64,000 nt of DNA from Lutraria lutraria (taxonomy: Eukaryota; Mollusca; Bivalvia; Venerida; Mactridae): contig OZ026835.1 of assembly GCA_964023205.1 (NCBI GenBank), positions 8,576,414 through 8,640,413 on the forward strand, given 5' to 3'. A program made the translations under genes and the position numbers. Shown here piece after piece: positions 23,451-36,014 of the stretch. The notes below the pieces were generated by a model. It saw nothing but the letters and a program-made list of their open reading frames with translations. It was not told the origin of the DNA and ran no database searches. Each line of letters begins with the position of its first letter. Position 1 is the first letter of the stretch.

Positions 23451-26035
23451 TAATAAAAAGTAGGTTAAAATTCATGCATGTCATAAAAGAATTATAACTG
23501 GTTAAGATATAACCCCTAATAAACAAATAATGCTATAAAAAATAGGCCTGTTTATGATTACATAGGGTAAGTAGGTTACAAAACATAGGTCATTTTTCCT
23601 TTAAATGCTTCTTTCATACTTTGGAAGTACAATTCATACCTAAATGTTTTTGAACCTTGGTTTTGCAATAAAAAACTTTCGACTCAGAGCAGAATAAAAG
23701 TGAGTCAGTTGGGTAACCATAAACACAGTTTTTTTCTGGCCTAAGCATGAGCGCAGTGACCTTGAACTCCAACTAGTTATGCTTGGTTGTATCTATCAGC
23801 CGCATGCTTAGTCATTAAAATCAAAGTACTGAAAGTACTCATGGTAACAGACCTCACTGATAGACTTACACTGCAACATATAGACTGGAAACCAATTTAA
23901 CATTTGCATGGTGAATGTATTATGATCTAAAAATACACGTTAAATTGTATTCTAGATCACAACGCGATCGTGGCTGAGGTGTGGTGATGACTTCTTGTTG
24001 TTGAGATCTTATTGTATACTCAAGTCTGATGGATCGTTGATGTTGTTGATTGAACACAAAGTTCTATTTTCTTTCAATATTATTTATTTAATCAGTAACA
24101 ACAAATGTTCTTATTTCTAAATTCACACAAAGTTCAAAATTAATATGATACAACACAAAGTAAATCGAAATCCAAAATAGTTCAATAAACACAAAGTAAA
24201 TGTCACATAGACTTTATCCAAAAATGCGTCACAAAGACAAATGGTATTTCTTGTCACAAAGACAGTTTCTTAAAATGAATATTAAATAATTTAACCTGTA
24301 TTTCTATAATTTTCTATATTAATTTCTATTCTTATATAACTAAACTACCCAAGTATTTATAAGGCCTTTCTGCAGAAGGTGTGGCTAATTTCCTGACATT
24401 ATACTTAATTATTTGAGTAACATTGATAAAAAAATACAAATTTTGACACTTAAGACTTCCTAAATAAACTACATTTTCACAGGTATTTTACTAAACAAAA
24501 GATTGGCTTTAACATACAGGATTACTAAATTACTTACTAGATTTTAAAAAATATATAACAACAATAATGGCTTGGACACCTATGACTTGAGAGGATGTCT
24601 TAATCAACTTAAGTGCTAAAAATCGCACAAACATTTAACTAAATAATGAAATGACATATTAATTTCAAAGTAAACTAGTAATACTTGATTTTGACAAGCC
24701 ATAGCACAAAAAGATTATGATGCAATATCCTAAAATATCAGTATAATTAATATGTAAATCAAAATCATAATATCAAAATATAATGTATAGAATTGAACAA
24801 AACAAAAGGTAAAAAATATGCATCATAATAAATGTATAGCAAATGTACGTAGTTCTTTGGTCCGCATGGAAATTCATGTATGCTGATGGCTATGGAAAGC
24901 TGAACTATCGTTCAGATTCCGAAAAGAGAAATTAGAGTTGCGGATGTTAATTAGTATCAATATTCAGCATTTTCTTTCTGCCTCTCATTCAAACAGGATG
25001 TGTAGAAGTTATCAATTGCGTGATACGGAGTGGAACGGGTTATGTCCTGGAGCATATAATGTAGACATATCTTAGCTATTAAGATCATATTATGCTATTT
25101 TTCAACAATTTTTCAGTTATGGGGGGGGGTTGTCTTCAATGCATTAATAAATCAATAGTATTTTTTAAATTGATCAATAAAATAAATGTTCCAACTTTAA
25201 ACCTAAAAGACACTGCTAAAAGTACCCAGTCAGGCATTATTGGAATTCCTAAAACACACGTAGGATAAATCTAGATTTGCACTTCTTTCTTAAAAAGGTA
25301 AAACATGTTTATTACAAACAAGCAAATTGTTCTGATGAAGACTGAGTACAAAAACTGATTCGAGATCAAAGATAGATCTCAATTTTATAACCTCGGACCC
25401 TCATCTTTGTAAATGAAATATTTCAGCAGTAACAAACCTAAAAGCTTTTGCTAATTTCTTTAATCATAAGTTAGAATGATTGAAAAAGGATATTACATCG
25501 CAAAAAAACATATAATTCAACCTTAAATGGACCTTTATTGTACAATGCTAGTTTAATACAGAAAGAGAACTTCTAATTTTGTTATAGTGTTCAGACTTTA
25601 AAATCAAGCGTGGGCGAGAATCTCACGAAGAATAAGCATCTCTTCACGTTTTATTAATTCCCGATTGGAGATTCACAAGAAATGTCACAAATTGAAGATT
25701 CAGAGATATATATTTTTAAGGAATCCATTAAATTACACAATTTTTACCTTTCAGAGAAAAGATCTCACAATAAAATATGTAGACACTCTAAGTGGTTTCC
25801 ACAATAATGTTTCTAGAACATCCGGCAATAATCTGCTTTAATAAACGAAATAGTTATCAACTGAATTAGAAATCTGTAGGATATTGGTTCCATGAACAAT
25901 TGTTCCATATTGGACAATATCAGGAATCTGTCTTCAAGCTTAAAACATTGAATGTACACTTTGTTTCACCTAATGATCATAAAACAATTAGAATGTACAC
26001 TACTCAAAAGGATCTGACTTACTCAATGTTTGGAT
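23451..26035. other. AT-rich non-coding DNA with small dispersed repeats
   Basis: 23700-23742 repeats the 'ggtaacc.caaac' phrase of 12.8 kb. 23818-23845 ('atcaaagtactgaaagtact') is inverted at 30900-30933. 24060-24260 contains many spaced 'cacaaag' words. 24870-24905 shares 'ggctatggaaagct' with 39981. A G9 run lies near 25122. No exon is supportable. Confidence 0.4.
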
Positions 26036-26039
26036 AGTC

Positions 26040-26180
26040 CGCACATACAAATATATAATATACAGAAATGCTTAAGTGGAATCATTTGTTTCATTATTTG
26101 CACCAGTGTTTGATACTTGAATGACCAAGTTTTAATCAAACCTAATCAACAGTAGAATTACAATTATAAGGCAATCAAAG
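26040..26180 (-). repeat. Unclassified dispersed element, copy 2
   Basis: Reverse complement of this stretch aligns with 10437-10562. Shared blocks include 'ctactgttgat', 'aggtttgattaaaa', 'ggtcattcaag' and 'atgaaacaaatga'. Divergence is moderate, so both copies are old. Confidence 0.65.
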
Positions 26181-26289
26181 CAATATCACTAACAATAAAT
26201 CATAAACTATTAAATTCGCAACTTCATAAACTGCCTATCAGTTTATTTTCTCATTAGTATGTTATGCAAATTTTTTTCTTTGTACTTTC

Positions 26290-26515
26290 CAGTGTAGATA
26301 ATCTCCCGAAAATATTTTGCACACAATATGAATAATCTCCATTATAAGTTCTACACAATATCAATTATCTCCCTTATCAATTTCACAGGATATCAATTAT
26401 CTTCCATATCAATTTCATGCAAAATTAATCTCCCTTATTAATTTCACATAGTATCAATTATCTCCCTTATTAATTTCACATAGTATTAATTATCTCCCTT
26501 ATACATTTCCCATCA
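26290..26515. repeat. 31-32 bp tandem repeat, about 7 copies
   Basis: 'tatcaattatctcccttat' with 'aatttcacatag' recurs with spacings of about 30-32 bp (26359, 26391, 26421, 26452, 26484). It is a degenerate minisatellite. Confidence 0.85.
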
Positions 26516-26815
26516 CATTCAGTCTTTCCAAAATGCTGAAGTTAAACATAATCCTGACAAATATGACAACAAATGCACATCTAGAGAAAAACAAAAGCCA
26601 TAATATATTTTTAAACAACTTACACATGTTTACAGAGATGTATGTGAAGAATAAGGACTCCAGTTATATTATATTTACTGCATTAATTACCATAATTCTT
26701 CCTGTTTAACTTTTCTCCCACATAATTCACTCAGTATATTAGTTATTATAACCCCTTGAAGTAAGTATTCAGTTTTATTAGGTGTGCAGTAAGTTATACA
26801 CTTTTATTGTATAAT
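26516..26815. other. AT-rich non-coding DNA
   Basis: Nothing supportable. Confidence 0.4.
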
Positions 26816-26816
26816 A

Positions 26817-27170
26817 TACCGTAAAACTCCTATTAAAGCCCTCCCCTAATATAGCTACCCCCCTCACTTGTTAACATCTACACACCAAGTCTTTAACACA
26901 ATCTTGAGTGAATCTAGAATTAAAATCCAAACAACAACAAAAATAAATCCATTAACCTTTAATAGATGAACACATTCTAAGGCCACGCAGGCCATTTACT
27001 GATGCTGACTAAGCTACATTTATAAGTAGGCCATTTATTGAAACTGTAAACCTAATAAACACTGCTTAGCTCAATTTAATCTGTTCTCAATGATTAAATA
27101 CTCATCGTAATAGGTGCCCCACATTTGGAAAATGTTAAGCCCCAGGGGCCTTAATAGGATTTTTACGGTA
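26817..27170. mobile_element. 354-bp MITE-like element, family 3
   Basis: The left end TACCGTAAAACTCCTATTAA and the right end (reverse complement) TACCGTAAAAATCCTATTAA agree at 22 of 24 positions when four more bases are counted. The interior is non-coding, with GCCC-rich words near both ends ('aagccctccccta', 'taagccccaggggcc'). It looks like a non-autonomous DNA transposon. The flanking target duplication is not clear. Confidence 0.75.
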
Positions 27171-27730
27171 TGAATGAACTATTTTTAACACCTCTTAACA
27201 AGACTTAATTACCTCTTCAACATATGAATATCAAAATGAAATAATTTCAATATTTTGTTTACAGATACGTATAATCAAACATAGCACCTGCTACCTAGAT
27301 ATCTTAAATACAAACAGAATACCGGTACCTTTGTTATGAACAGGATCAAAGGCCTCCTTCCTGTGTTAACCATAGTACATTTTTCTAAGCAAGTTATTTT
27401 GAAAACATACTCATCTAAGGTCTACAAAAAAGAGATCCTGCTACTGTCAATAATGAAATAAGTCAATAAGTTGTAGTTACATGTAACATTGGCGTTATAT
27501 TTAAAAGAAATTACTCACTGTAGTTCAGACAACGGCATGCTTGTATGGAGAATTGATGATTTTGCAGATAAAAAGGTAAAATCAATGTAAATGATTTGGT
27601 CAGAAATGAGGCCAAACATTTCTAGAAGCATGCTCCATATTTTCATCACCTATGGTTTTGGTTTAACACTATCTTACACTTATACTTATATATATGGCGG
27701 CCAGTTCAACACCATTTTGTAACAAAATTT
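27171..27730. other. AT-rich non-coding DNA
   Basis: Nothing supportable. Confidence 0.4.
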
Positions 27731-27734
27731 TAGT

Positions 27735-27914
27735 TACAGTACAACCTCTGTTAAGCAACTCCCTGTGGGAGCTGCAAATATTGGCCGCTGTTTAGAGGTT
27801 GTTGCTCTACAGAGGTTGAATTTATAGTAATTATCAGTTTAAGGAAATTTTTAATGTGTTCTTATAGAGAGGTTGTTGCTCTACAGAGGGCCGTTCTGGA
27901 GAGGTTGTACTGTA
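27735..27914. mobile_element. 180-bp MITE-like element, family 2, copy 1
   Basis: A perfect 15-bp terminal inverted repeat TACAGTACAACCTCT bounds the element. 'gaggttgttgctctacagag' occurs twice inside (27796 and 27871), a sub-terminal repeat. A second copy is at 35021-35195. The outer TA fits a TA target site. Confidence 0.85.
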
Positions 27915-28555
27915 TATACGGTGGCCGTAATACTTCACCAGTTTTCTTCGACTGTATTCAAACTAGTACTTACTAATAACCCTTCCACACTGAGCTGGCA
28001 ACTTCTTCATACATGGAGGGTTATCAACATTTGTGTCGAATTTTCATGGAAGAAATGCGTTTCCAAACCAATAGTTGAATATCTAATTTAGACATAGGAC
28101 AGTATGTTAAAATTCTTCTTCAAACATTGTTTCAGTTAGATTGAATTTAGCACACACAAAAATAATTTGTCAGTAAAAATAATTTTCTCTCATGACAGTC
28201 AATATTTTCGATGTATTTAAAGATGATGAACACCATAACAAAACAAACACTGTAACTTTGAAATGAAATGATCAAAGGACTGACTGAATTAGGTCCAGCT
28301 TTATAAAACTAAAACTTGGAGACTGATCTCAAATCATATATTTCTTCTCAACATAATTATTTCAGATCAATACATGTATTAAAATTTTGTCATATATGAG
28401 AGTACATTATTTGATGAGATTCCTTCAATGAAGGGGTGCAACTTACAGAAACTGCCTTGATGTACTGTGAGAGATATTGTATATTCTGTACTAAATGCTG
28501 TATAAAAGGTGAAACAATTATACCGTAACTATCTTGAGAATATTGAAAACTCAGA
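27915..28555. other. AT-rich non-coding DNA
   Basis: A 72-codon frame begins inside the preceding element and is not a gene. Nothing else is supportable. Confidence 0.4.
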
Positions 28556-28559
28556 ATTG

Positions 28560-29300
28560 AGCTTGGTGACTGATCTCAAGTTTTATAATCTCAGACCAAA
28601 ATGGCCTCCCTAAATCAACAAAAAGTTGCTTTATTTAATTGAATAACAAATCTATTTTTCCAAGCAATATTTTAGAAAGAAATTGGAATCAAATCAATTA
28701 AGTTCAATAAAATATTCCAAATTTTACATATTAGTTAAATTTAAACAAGAGAACATGGTCATAGCAAACTCAGACATTAGGAAGAATTGGATACAGTGAA
28801 AGACCTTTTTTGTGCTAATTCTGGGACCAGAATTTGGCACTGTTTCCTCAGTAAAAAAAACATTTCCCCATAGAAAGAGAGAGAACAATTTCTTCATAAT
28901 TAAAAATCAACAATATTCAGTCACTTTTTACCACGATTAAGTCACATAATCTGCTCAGGGTCAACTAAATGCTACTAAGTTCTTAAGTCTTTCAAAAATC
29001 CCCAATTTGGTGCTTCATGGTACAAATTTTCCCCATCAAAGGGACCCAATATCTACAGCTGTCCCAAAAAACATAGAATGGAGGCTCAGGGTTATCCCAT
29101 TTGGCGTCAAAAGTTGAGGGTCAATATATGACCATTGGCTTGCAATAATTTTAGGAATCAGCAAAATTTATGCTATTGTGGTTACAAATTTGACCCTTTG
29201 GTACAAATTCTCAAGAGTCAGAAGCCTTGTTTTAATGACTTCAAGAATCAAGACACCATTTTGAGGGTCAATTGAAAGCCCTGGAGGCTGAATGAAATAT
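28560..29300. repeat. Dispersed repeat cluster, related to 41.28-41.47 kb
   Basis: It starts with 'gactgatctcaagttttata' plus 'atctcagacc', a phrase also seen in variants at 25.36, 32.27 and 44.15 kb. Further in, 'ccccatcaaagggacccaat' with 'cccaaaaaaca' corresponds to 'caccatcaatgggacccgat' with 'cccaaaaacag' at 41.41 kb. The order suggests one degraded dispersed family. Confidence 0.5.
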
Positions 29301-29349
29301 TTACTTCCCAAAACATGTCCTTATTTGTTTCATTGCTATGGATACAATG

Positions 29350-29460
29350 ATATTCCTCTATTAAATAGTAATTCATATTTCATGAACTATTCATGAACTA
29401 TACAAGAATAATTCAAGAAATATTCATGTTTTCATGAATTCTATTTAAAGGAGTAACGGT
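29350..29460. repeat. TTCATGAA-rich dispersed repeat
   Basis: 'catatttcatgaactattca' with 'tgttttcatgaattctattt' recurs at 38950-39020 ('catagttcatgaattattta', 'tgttttcatgaattccattc'). The repeats are palindromic around TTCATGAA. Confidence 0.6.
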
Positions 29461-30340
29461 ATGTATATACATTATGTAATTCAGATAATATTCAGGTCCC
29501 CATGCAGGATTTACCGTAATAGCTGAGAATTCTATCTAAATTTCATACTACATCAATTTAATACTTAATATCGTATTTCAATTATGTGAAAGACCTAAAA
29601 TTTCAGCTTGGTTTAATTCAATATTCAATAAATATCTACCTACATTAATACCAATCTTCAATTTGTCATAGAGAATTTTTTTATCATTAATAGATACATA
29701 CCTCAATTAAAATCCTGGTCGAATTAACTCCTTAATTAAAATTAATCAATATAAAACAAACTAAAAACTGACAGAATATTATGAACATTCGGAGATCATC
29801 TACGCTTGTAAACAAATAAACAATAGGAACACTTAACAGTAACTTATATTGGTATCCAATATTTGTACTAACACATAGGGGCTTCAGTCTATCATCAGAT
29901 GATAATGTACATCAGTCAATATAAATAAATTAATTTTACCAACTAACAATTACACGCTTGTCCATGTGGATCAATAGCATTCCACAACAATTAACGAGTA
30001 CATTTAATTAACAACCAAACAACCAAGCAATAATTGATCCTCACTAAAAGTGTCTTCACAATTTAATGGCTTAATAAAGTACGTCAAGTGACGCTTTTCC
30101 GTCAATAATCTGCGTATACAAACTGTTTCATTTGTCACGAATACCATCAGTGAAATATCAAACAGTCTGGAATTGGAGGATGACCTTATTTAATACAGAA
30201 AACCCAAATTCAACAACTTATTCATCGAAATGCCTTAAGTAATGCCATTTTATTAAAACTGCAGAATGTAACATTCTTCATTTCCTACCAACATATAATT
30301 ATTTGTCACTTTTTTACATAAACAGAAAACAACCTATGTC
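29461..30340. other. AT-rich non-coding DNA
   Basis: Nothing supportable. Confidence 0.4.
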
Positions 30341-30344
30341 AGAT

Positions 30345-30490
30345 ATTACACCATTAACACACAAAACATGGTAGTTTGGATGGGGACACTGAAAAAGAGT
30401 CCCTGAAATTTCAGTAGACTGACCTGTGACCTTTCGCTTAATAGTCCAGCACATAATTACCACAAGACCATCGGACCATCCCTGCAGCCC
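30345..30490 (-). repeat. tRNA-derived SINE, family A, 5' fragment
   Basis: In minus orientation it reads a degenerate tRNA head ('ggtaattatgtgctggacta') with 'aagcgaaaggtcacagg' and then 'cagggactctttttcagtgt', matching the head and 'agggacactttttca' block of the 23.14-kb copy. The 3' body is missing. Confidence 0.55.
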
Positions 30491-31750
30491 CAGAAGAAAG
30501 TTAATGCATGTACATGCAGGTAAGCTAATGGCAAGATTTTTACTTTAAAAACAGCACTCTTAGTGAAGATGAAATGGGTCTAAGGACCTGGAAAAAAGTT
30601 GTGTTTTCATTTAACCAACAGAGCCCATGGTCTGGCACCGGACCCTCAGTTTCTAACATGGGAATGCATTGTATGTTCGAACTACAAAAGCAATGTTTGG
30701 ATGAAAAAAGTTTTGTAATCAACCAACCATATCTTTTTGGAAACTGAATGATAGTTCAGTTTTCTACAGCCAATACTCACTCGGTACACATGAATTTTGA
30801 TGTGGACCAAATTACTACTTTGTTTCTTTACAATCTGCCATGTAATTATTAAGCTTATTCCCATTCCATGTTGCAGTGCATTAGTTTATGTAAGTTCAGT
30901 AGTGAGTACTTTCAGTACTTTGATTTAGTCAAGTAACTGTAAATCAACATGACTATTTTCCCAGTCTAATTATTGTAACATTCAACATGCTATATTATTA
31001 TCTATACCTTGAATTTTATTATCTATATGGTCTTATTAATTTCTTTCACTCTTTGAATACTCTTCAACAACTATTGTTTCCAAGCAGACCCTTAATATCA
31101 CATTTTTAAGGGGTTGGTACAATTTTTGGGGTTTAAGGGCAGACTTTGAGTTACTGGCTAATAGTCTGAGTAAAGTGTTTCCATTATATTATGGTTTATA
31201 GCCTCTAACACTATGACTTTAATGCTTTGGACAAACAAACAAATTGTGACCTAAACTGACATATTATTATCATTATGACTTAAAATTGACATAAAAGGCA
31301 CACAAAAAAGTCACTTTCAGTGACATATAATTCTCCAAAGCGAAGAGCACTTCATTGGCGCTAAGAATAGCTCTTCAGAAAGGAAAATAATAAAAGTACC
31401 TACCGGTATGTGACAATTTTAGCATTAACTTGTGAAGTTATTCTAAATATATTTGTAAGTTAAGTGTTAGATATTTAGGATAAAGTATATGTTCATGGAA
31501 ATATGATCTTTAAGCAAACAATAGAAAAATTTTATACAAAGGTAATGAAGTAGAAGGTTGACTGAAAATTTCTATACTCTAAATATAGGGAATAAATTTC
31601 AAAATATCAAGTCATGAATTTTGAAATAAAAATGTCAATATTTATCATGCTTAAAAAGATGTTTCTTACATCAAGAATAAAAAAGAGAACCTAAATGAAT
31701 TATTTTTATATCATTCTTTTATAACAAATACGTCATCACCTGATCCTGAG
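30491..31750. other. AT-rich non-coding DNA
   Basis: Overlapping 60-codon frames at 30540-30864 (-) carry no motif. 30899-30933 is the inverted match of 23818-23845. Confidence 0.4.
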
Positions 31751-31756
31751 GTTCAA

Positions 31757-32065
31757 GCCCGCCAGGTTAGCTCAGTGGTTAGAGCATTGGTCTCATTTTA
31801 CTGATCAAGAGGTTGTGAGTTCGAACCCTGGGTGAGGTTCACACTGTCCATGAGAAATTTTATTGAAGATAGTATATCCTATGTTAAATTGTCCTCTATG
31901 CCTGAATTACGTGGAGTTAAGCTTGGTTGCAGATAGAATGTGGTTTAGTACTGGTTAAGGCCTAAATGAAGTCCAGTGAAATGGTAGGATAACTGGTAGC
32001 CATGATATGACTGAAATAATGTTGCAAATGGTGTTAAAGTGGAAGAAAGAAATGATCGTGAGTTT
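31757..32065 (+). repeat. tRNA-derived SINE, family B
   Basis: The head is clearly tRNA-like: box A 'ttagctcagtggttagagc' and box B 'gagttcgaaccctgg', separated by about 34 bp. The body carries 'agcttggttgcagatagaat' and ends with 'gtagccatgatatgactgaa', 'ataatgttgcaaatggtgtt' and 'aaag', like the 3' block of other molluscan SINEs. Stem pairing is incomplete, so I call a SINE and not a tRNA gene. Confidence 0.85.
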
Positions 32066-32300
32066 ATAAACCTTGCATGAGATTGGTCCTTCAGCTCAAA
32101 TTTAATATTTTGACATTTATTAATATATTTCCATAAGTAAAATCATGTGATAAAACAATGGTGAGTTTAATCAAACTTTATTCTTACAGCATAACTGAAC
32201 TTAACTTGGTATAAAACATGAGAACATTAAACAAAATACATTGAGAATGGAATTAAGAGAGAAATCTTGAATGATATTGATCTCAAGTTTACAATTTTGG
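32066..32300. other. AT-rich non-coding DNA
   Basis: Contains another copy of the 'tgatctcaagttta' phrase near 32278. Nothing else. Confidence 0.4.
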
Positions 32301-32309
32301 ACCCTGACA

Positions 32310-32480
32310 TCACTGAACAGTCTGGGGGATATGGGGGGACTTATAAAGGGATATTTGGCATGTCATGTGTAATAGTCAGGGGCGTAGTTTGGTTTGAATT
32401 ATGGGTAGGCCAAATTCTAGGGGGTTCTGGGAGCACCCCCCCCCCCCCTCCCCTTGATTTATTTGCTCTGATTTTTTTCA
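32310..32480 (+). repeat. Dispersed 'ggggcgtag' repeat with C13 run
   Basis: 'gtcaggggcgtagtttggtt' is followed by 'ctagggggttctgggagcac' and about 13 C. A sequence around 'ggggcgtag' followed by 'ggggg' and then 'cccccc' is a common invertebrate repeat end (from memory). The 90-codon frame through it is not a gene. Confidence 0.5.
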
Positions 32481-32539
32481 CTTTCCTCGAAAAAAAGTGT
32501 TGGCCATCCATATATTATAGCTACACCCATTACTTATAG

Positions 32540-33450
32540 TCCTCATATGTATCAACTTTGTAAAAATAATAACAGAGACACAATGTAGGACAAAATATTT
32601 TCATAAGAAATCAACAATATTTAAATGCCTTCTACTAAATTTGGATGATATAAACAAAGTATCAATAATCTAAGTTAAACATGAATGAGATAATTAATGA
32701 GATAATTTTATAAAAAAGTCATTTGAAAACATACACACACAACATATAATGAAGAAGTATTCATACAAATAAAAATAAATTGCTTACCAATTACTCATCT
32801 GACAACAATACATTAGAATCATGCAAGCTTTATCCAGCATACTATGAAGGTAGCTTAAGCTATATCCATCAAATTAAGCTACACATTTCAACCTGTTGAT
32901 TTAGTTAGTATTTATACCCTTAAATCCAAAATATTCTCACAGTTATCTGTCCTTATACAGAAATATTTAACAAACATGACAAGCTGCCGTACGCAATACA
33001 CTTTATATCCTAAAAGCAATATCACCAAACTATTAGCTAACAGCTTATGTTATATATAATTCATTAAAAGAACCAACCAATATCATATTTTCACTCTTAA
33101 TCAATGACAGTGACACTACAAATAGGACACGGTTTTTACCTCCATAAAGGAGAGCTCCTATTTAATGATTATATTAACTATATACTTTCAACACTCGATA
33201 GTATGTATACTATAATAAAAACTTCATTTTTAGTAACATCTTTTAACATCATATGAATTAATTATACTAACTGTTTATTAAACACAGTGTGTTTATACAT
33301 GTATGCATCTGTTAAAGAGAAAGATTTTTAAAGGCTACCAAGTGCACAATGGACCCCTGACAGGAATCGCTACAATTTGATTTATGGACAACTGAAAATA
33401 ATGGCTTTCATCTGAAAAACTGATGTAAGAGAATAAAAGCAATCTTGAAA
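32540..33450. other. AT-rich non-coding DNA
   Basis: Nothing supportable. Confidence 0.4.
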
Positions 33451-33451
33451 A

Positions 33452-34805
33452 TAACACCTAAGAATAAAGGTTCCTGTGTGATGAACAATGGACACATAAG
33501 AATAAAGGTTCTGTGTAACACACAGTGGACACATAAGAATAATGTTCCTGTGTGAACAATAGACACATAAGAACAAATGCTCTTGTGTGAACACTGGGCA
33601 CGTAAGCATAAAGGTTCCTGTGTGAACAATGGACACATAAGAATAAAAGCTCATGTGTAAACAATGGACACCTAAGAAAAAGACTATTGTGTAAACAATA
33701 GACACCTGAGAATAAAGGGTCTTGTGTAAACAATGGACACATAAGAATTAAAGCTCCTGTGTAAACAATGGACACATGAAAACAAAGGTTTATGTGTGAA
33801 CAATGGGCACCTAAGAATAAAAATTTCTGTATGAACAATGGACACCTGAGAATAGAAGTTATTGTGTGACCAATGGACACCTCAGAAAAAGACTATTGTG
33901 TAAACAATAGACACCTGAGAATAAAGCGTCTTGTGTAAACAATGGACACATAAGAATAAAGATTACTGTGTGAACAATGGACACATAAGAATAAAGATTA
34001 CTGTGTGAACAATGGACACATAAGAATAAAGGTTATTGTGTAAACAATGGACACATAAGAATAAAGATTACTGTGTGAACAATGGACACATAAGAATAAA
34101 GATTACTGTATGAACAATGGACACATAAGAATAAAGATTACTGTGTGAACAATGGACACATAAGAATAAAGATTACTGTATGAACAATGGACACATAAGA
34201 ATAAAGGTTATTGTGTCAACAATGGACACATAAGAATAAAGATTACTGTGTCAACAATGGACACATAAGAATAAAGATTACTGTGTGAACAATGAACACA
34301 TAAGAATAAAGATTACTGTGTGAACAATGGACACATAAGAATAAAGATTACTGTGTGAACAATGGACACATAAGAATAAAGGTTATTGTGTAAACAATGG
34401 ACACATAAGAATAAAGATTACTGTGTAAACAATGGACACATAAGAATAAAGATTACTGTGTGAACAATGGACACATAAGAATAAAGGTTATTGTGTAAAC
34501 AATGGACACATAAGAATAAAGATTACTGTGTGAACAATGGACACATAAGAATAAAGGTTATTGTGTAAACAATGGACACATAAGAATAAAGATTACTGTG
34601 TGAACAATGGACACATAAGAATAAAGATTACTGTGTGAACAATGGACACATAAGAATAAAGATTACTGTGTAAACAATGGACACATAAGAATAAAGGTTA
34701 TTGTGTAAACAATGGACACATAAGAATAAAGATTACTGTGTAAACAATGGACACATAAGAATAAAGACTATTGTGCATACAATGATTGTGTTAACAATGG
34801 ACACT
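33452..34805. repeat. 35-bp satellite array, about 38 copies
   Basis: Unit 'gaacaatggacacataagaa' + 'taaagattactgtgt'. The right two thirds (33.95-34.78 kb) is nearly homogeneous, with two alternating variants: 'gattactgtgtgaac' and 'ggttattgtgtaaac'. The left third is diverged, and a block of six units is duplicated there at about 209 bp ('gactattgtg' at 33682 and 33891). Frames of up to 140 codons on the minus strand come from the repeat (105 nt every three units) and are not genes. Confidence 0.97.
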
Positions 34806-35020
34806 CATTGACCAAGATTAATTGATCAAATGGATGAAATTATCATCTGAAAGAAGACCTACAATTCATTAAGGCTATTTATATCCCTTCCCTCAGCTGT
34901 TGACTGTTATTTACATGTTTGATATTACATATCTTCCTTCCCATTGTTGCCCATTGTTTACATTATCTTACTGACTATTCAGATGCAGTCAATTCAATAA
35001 GGTAGTTGAATGAAGATAAA
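34806..35020. other. Non-coding DNA
   Basis: Short stretch between the satellite and the next element. Nothing supportable. Confidence 0.4.
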
Positions 35021-35195
35021 TACAGTACAACCTCACCATAGCGACCCTCTCAAAAACATCCCTTCAACAACAGAATGATTTTTCCCATTGCATGATTTAA
35101 CAATTGATTTAACCTCTCTAGAGCAACAAACTCTCAACAAAAACATATATTTTGGTTACTTCCAAAGGGTGTTGCTTTGGAGAGGTTGCACTGTA
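35021..35195. mobile_element. 175-bp MITE-like element, family 2, copy 2
   Basis: Ends TACAGTACAACCTCACC and, as reverse complement on the right, TACAGTGCAACCTCTCC: 15 of 17 positions agree, and both match the 27.7-kb copy. Inside, 'gttgctttggagaggttgc' parallels 'gttgctctacagagg' of copy 1. Confidence 0.75.
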
Positions 35196-35995
35196 GAAGT
35201 CTTCAATATTTCTTTTTATATACCGGTACTTTTGAACAAGACATTAAGCAGCGACAGTTAAATACACATTTCATCTACAATAAAGTTTTCAAAGTGCATA
35301 AATGCCAGATCAATGTACGCAATCAAATTGTCATGATTCTTTAGATTCGGTTTTCATGACAAAAAAACATGATTCATACTATAAAGACTTTTAATTATAT
35401 CATAATAAGTCCAATAAAGTTATTGAATAAAGTCATTAAATAAAGTCATTAAATTTCTGATTGAAAACAAGATAGATCCAAGATCATTTTACATTTCATT
35501 AACTGAACTATTAAACCTCCTGATCTTAGTATTAACTCCAGGTTAATCTTTACAATGATCTGGATTAACGCAAAATTCTCATTAATCCTTACGTATTTGA
35601 TCTCATATTGCCTTTTCTCATTTGTAAACTCTCATAGCGCATATTTGTAACAACCTACAACAACAATAAGTGATCGCAATAAACTACATGTAGCTAGAAA
35701 TATTGAACAGGAGTGAAATAGCTGCAGAATCGGAGTTTTTGCAGCGTTGTTCAAAGACAAATTTCCATAGAATATTATACAATGCAAGTATTTTAACGTC
35801 TATCTTTGTTGTATTAATCTTCGTTTAGTTGCATAGTATTAGGTTAGACTCAAATTATTGGCAGCATTTCTACTATCTAAGACAATACTATTGGCCTTAC
35901 AACCAACATGATCTGATCCCTCCCTCACATTTGGCAAGCAAGCAATTTGATAACCTAGCATCTTGATTAATGGATTGGAGGAACGGAATGACCTT
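35196..35995. other. AT-rich non-coding DNA
   Basis: Nothing supportable. Confidence 0.4.
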
Positions 35996-36014
35996 GACAT
36001 GCAGTTTAGTCAAA

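Noticed and set aside
31757..31835. Functional tRNA gene
   Set aside because: The tRNA-like head is followed by a long SINE body and its stems do not all pair.
33458..33880. 140-codon minus-strand open frame
   Set aside because: It lies wholly inside the 35-bp satellite; the peptide is a translation of the repeat in rotating frames.
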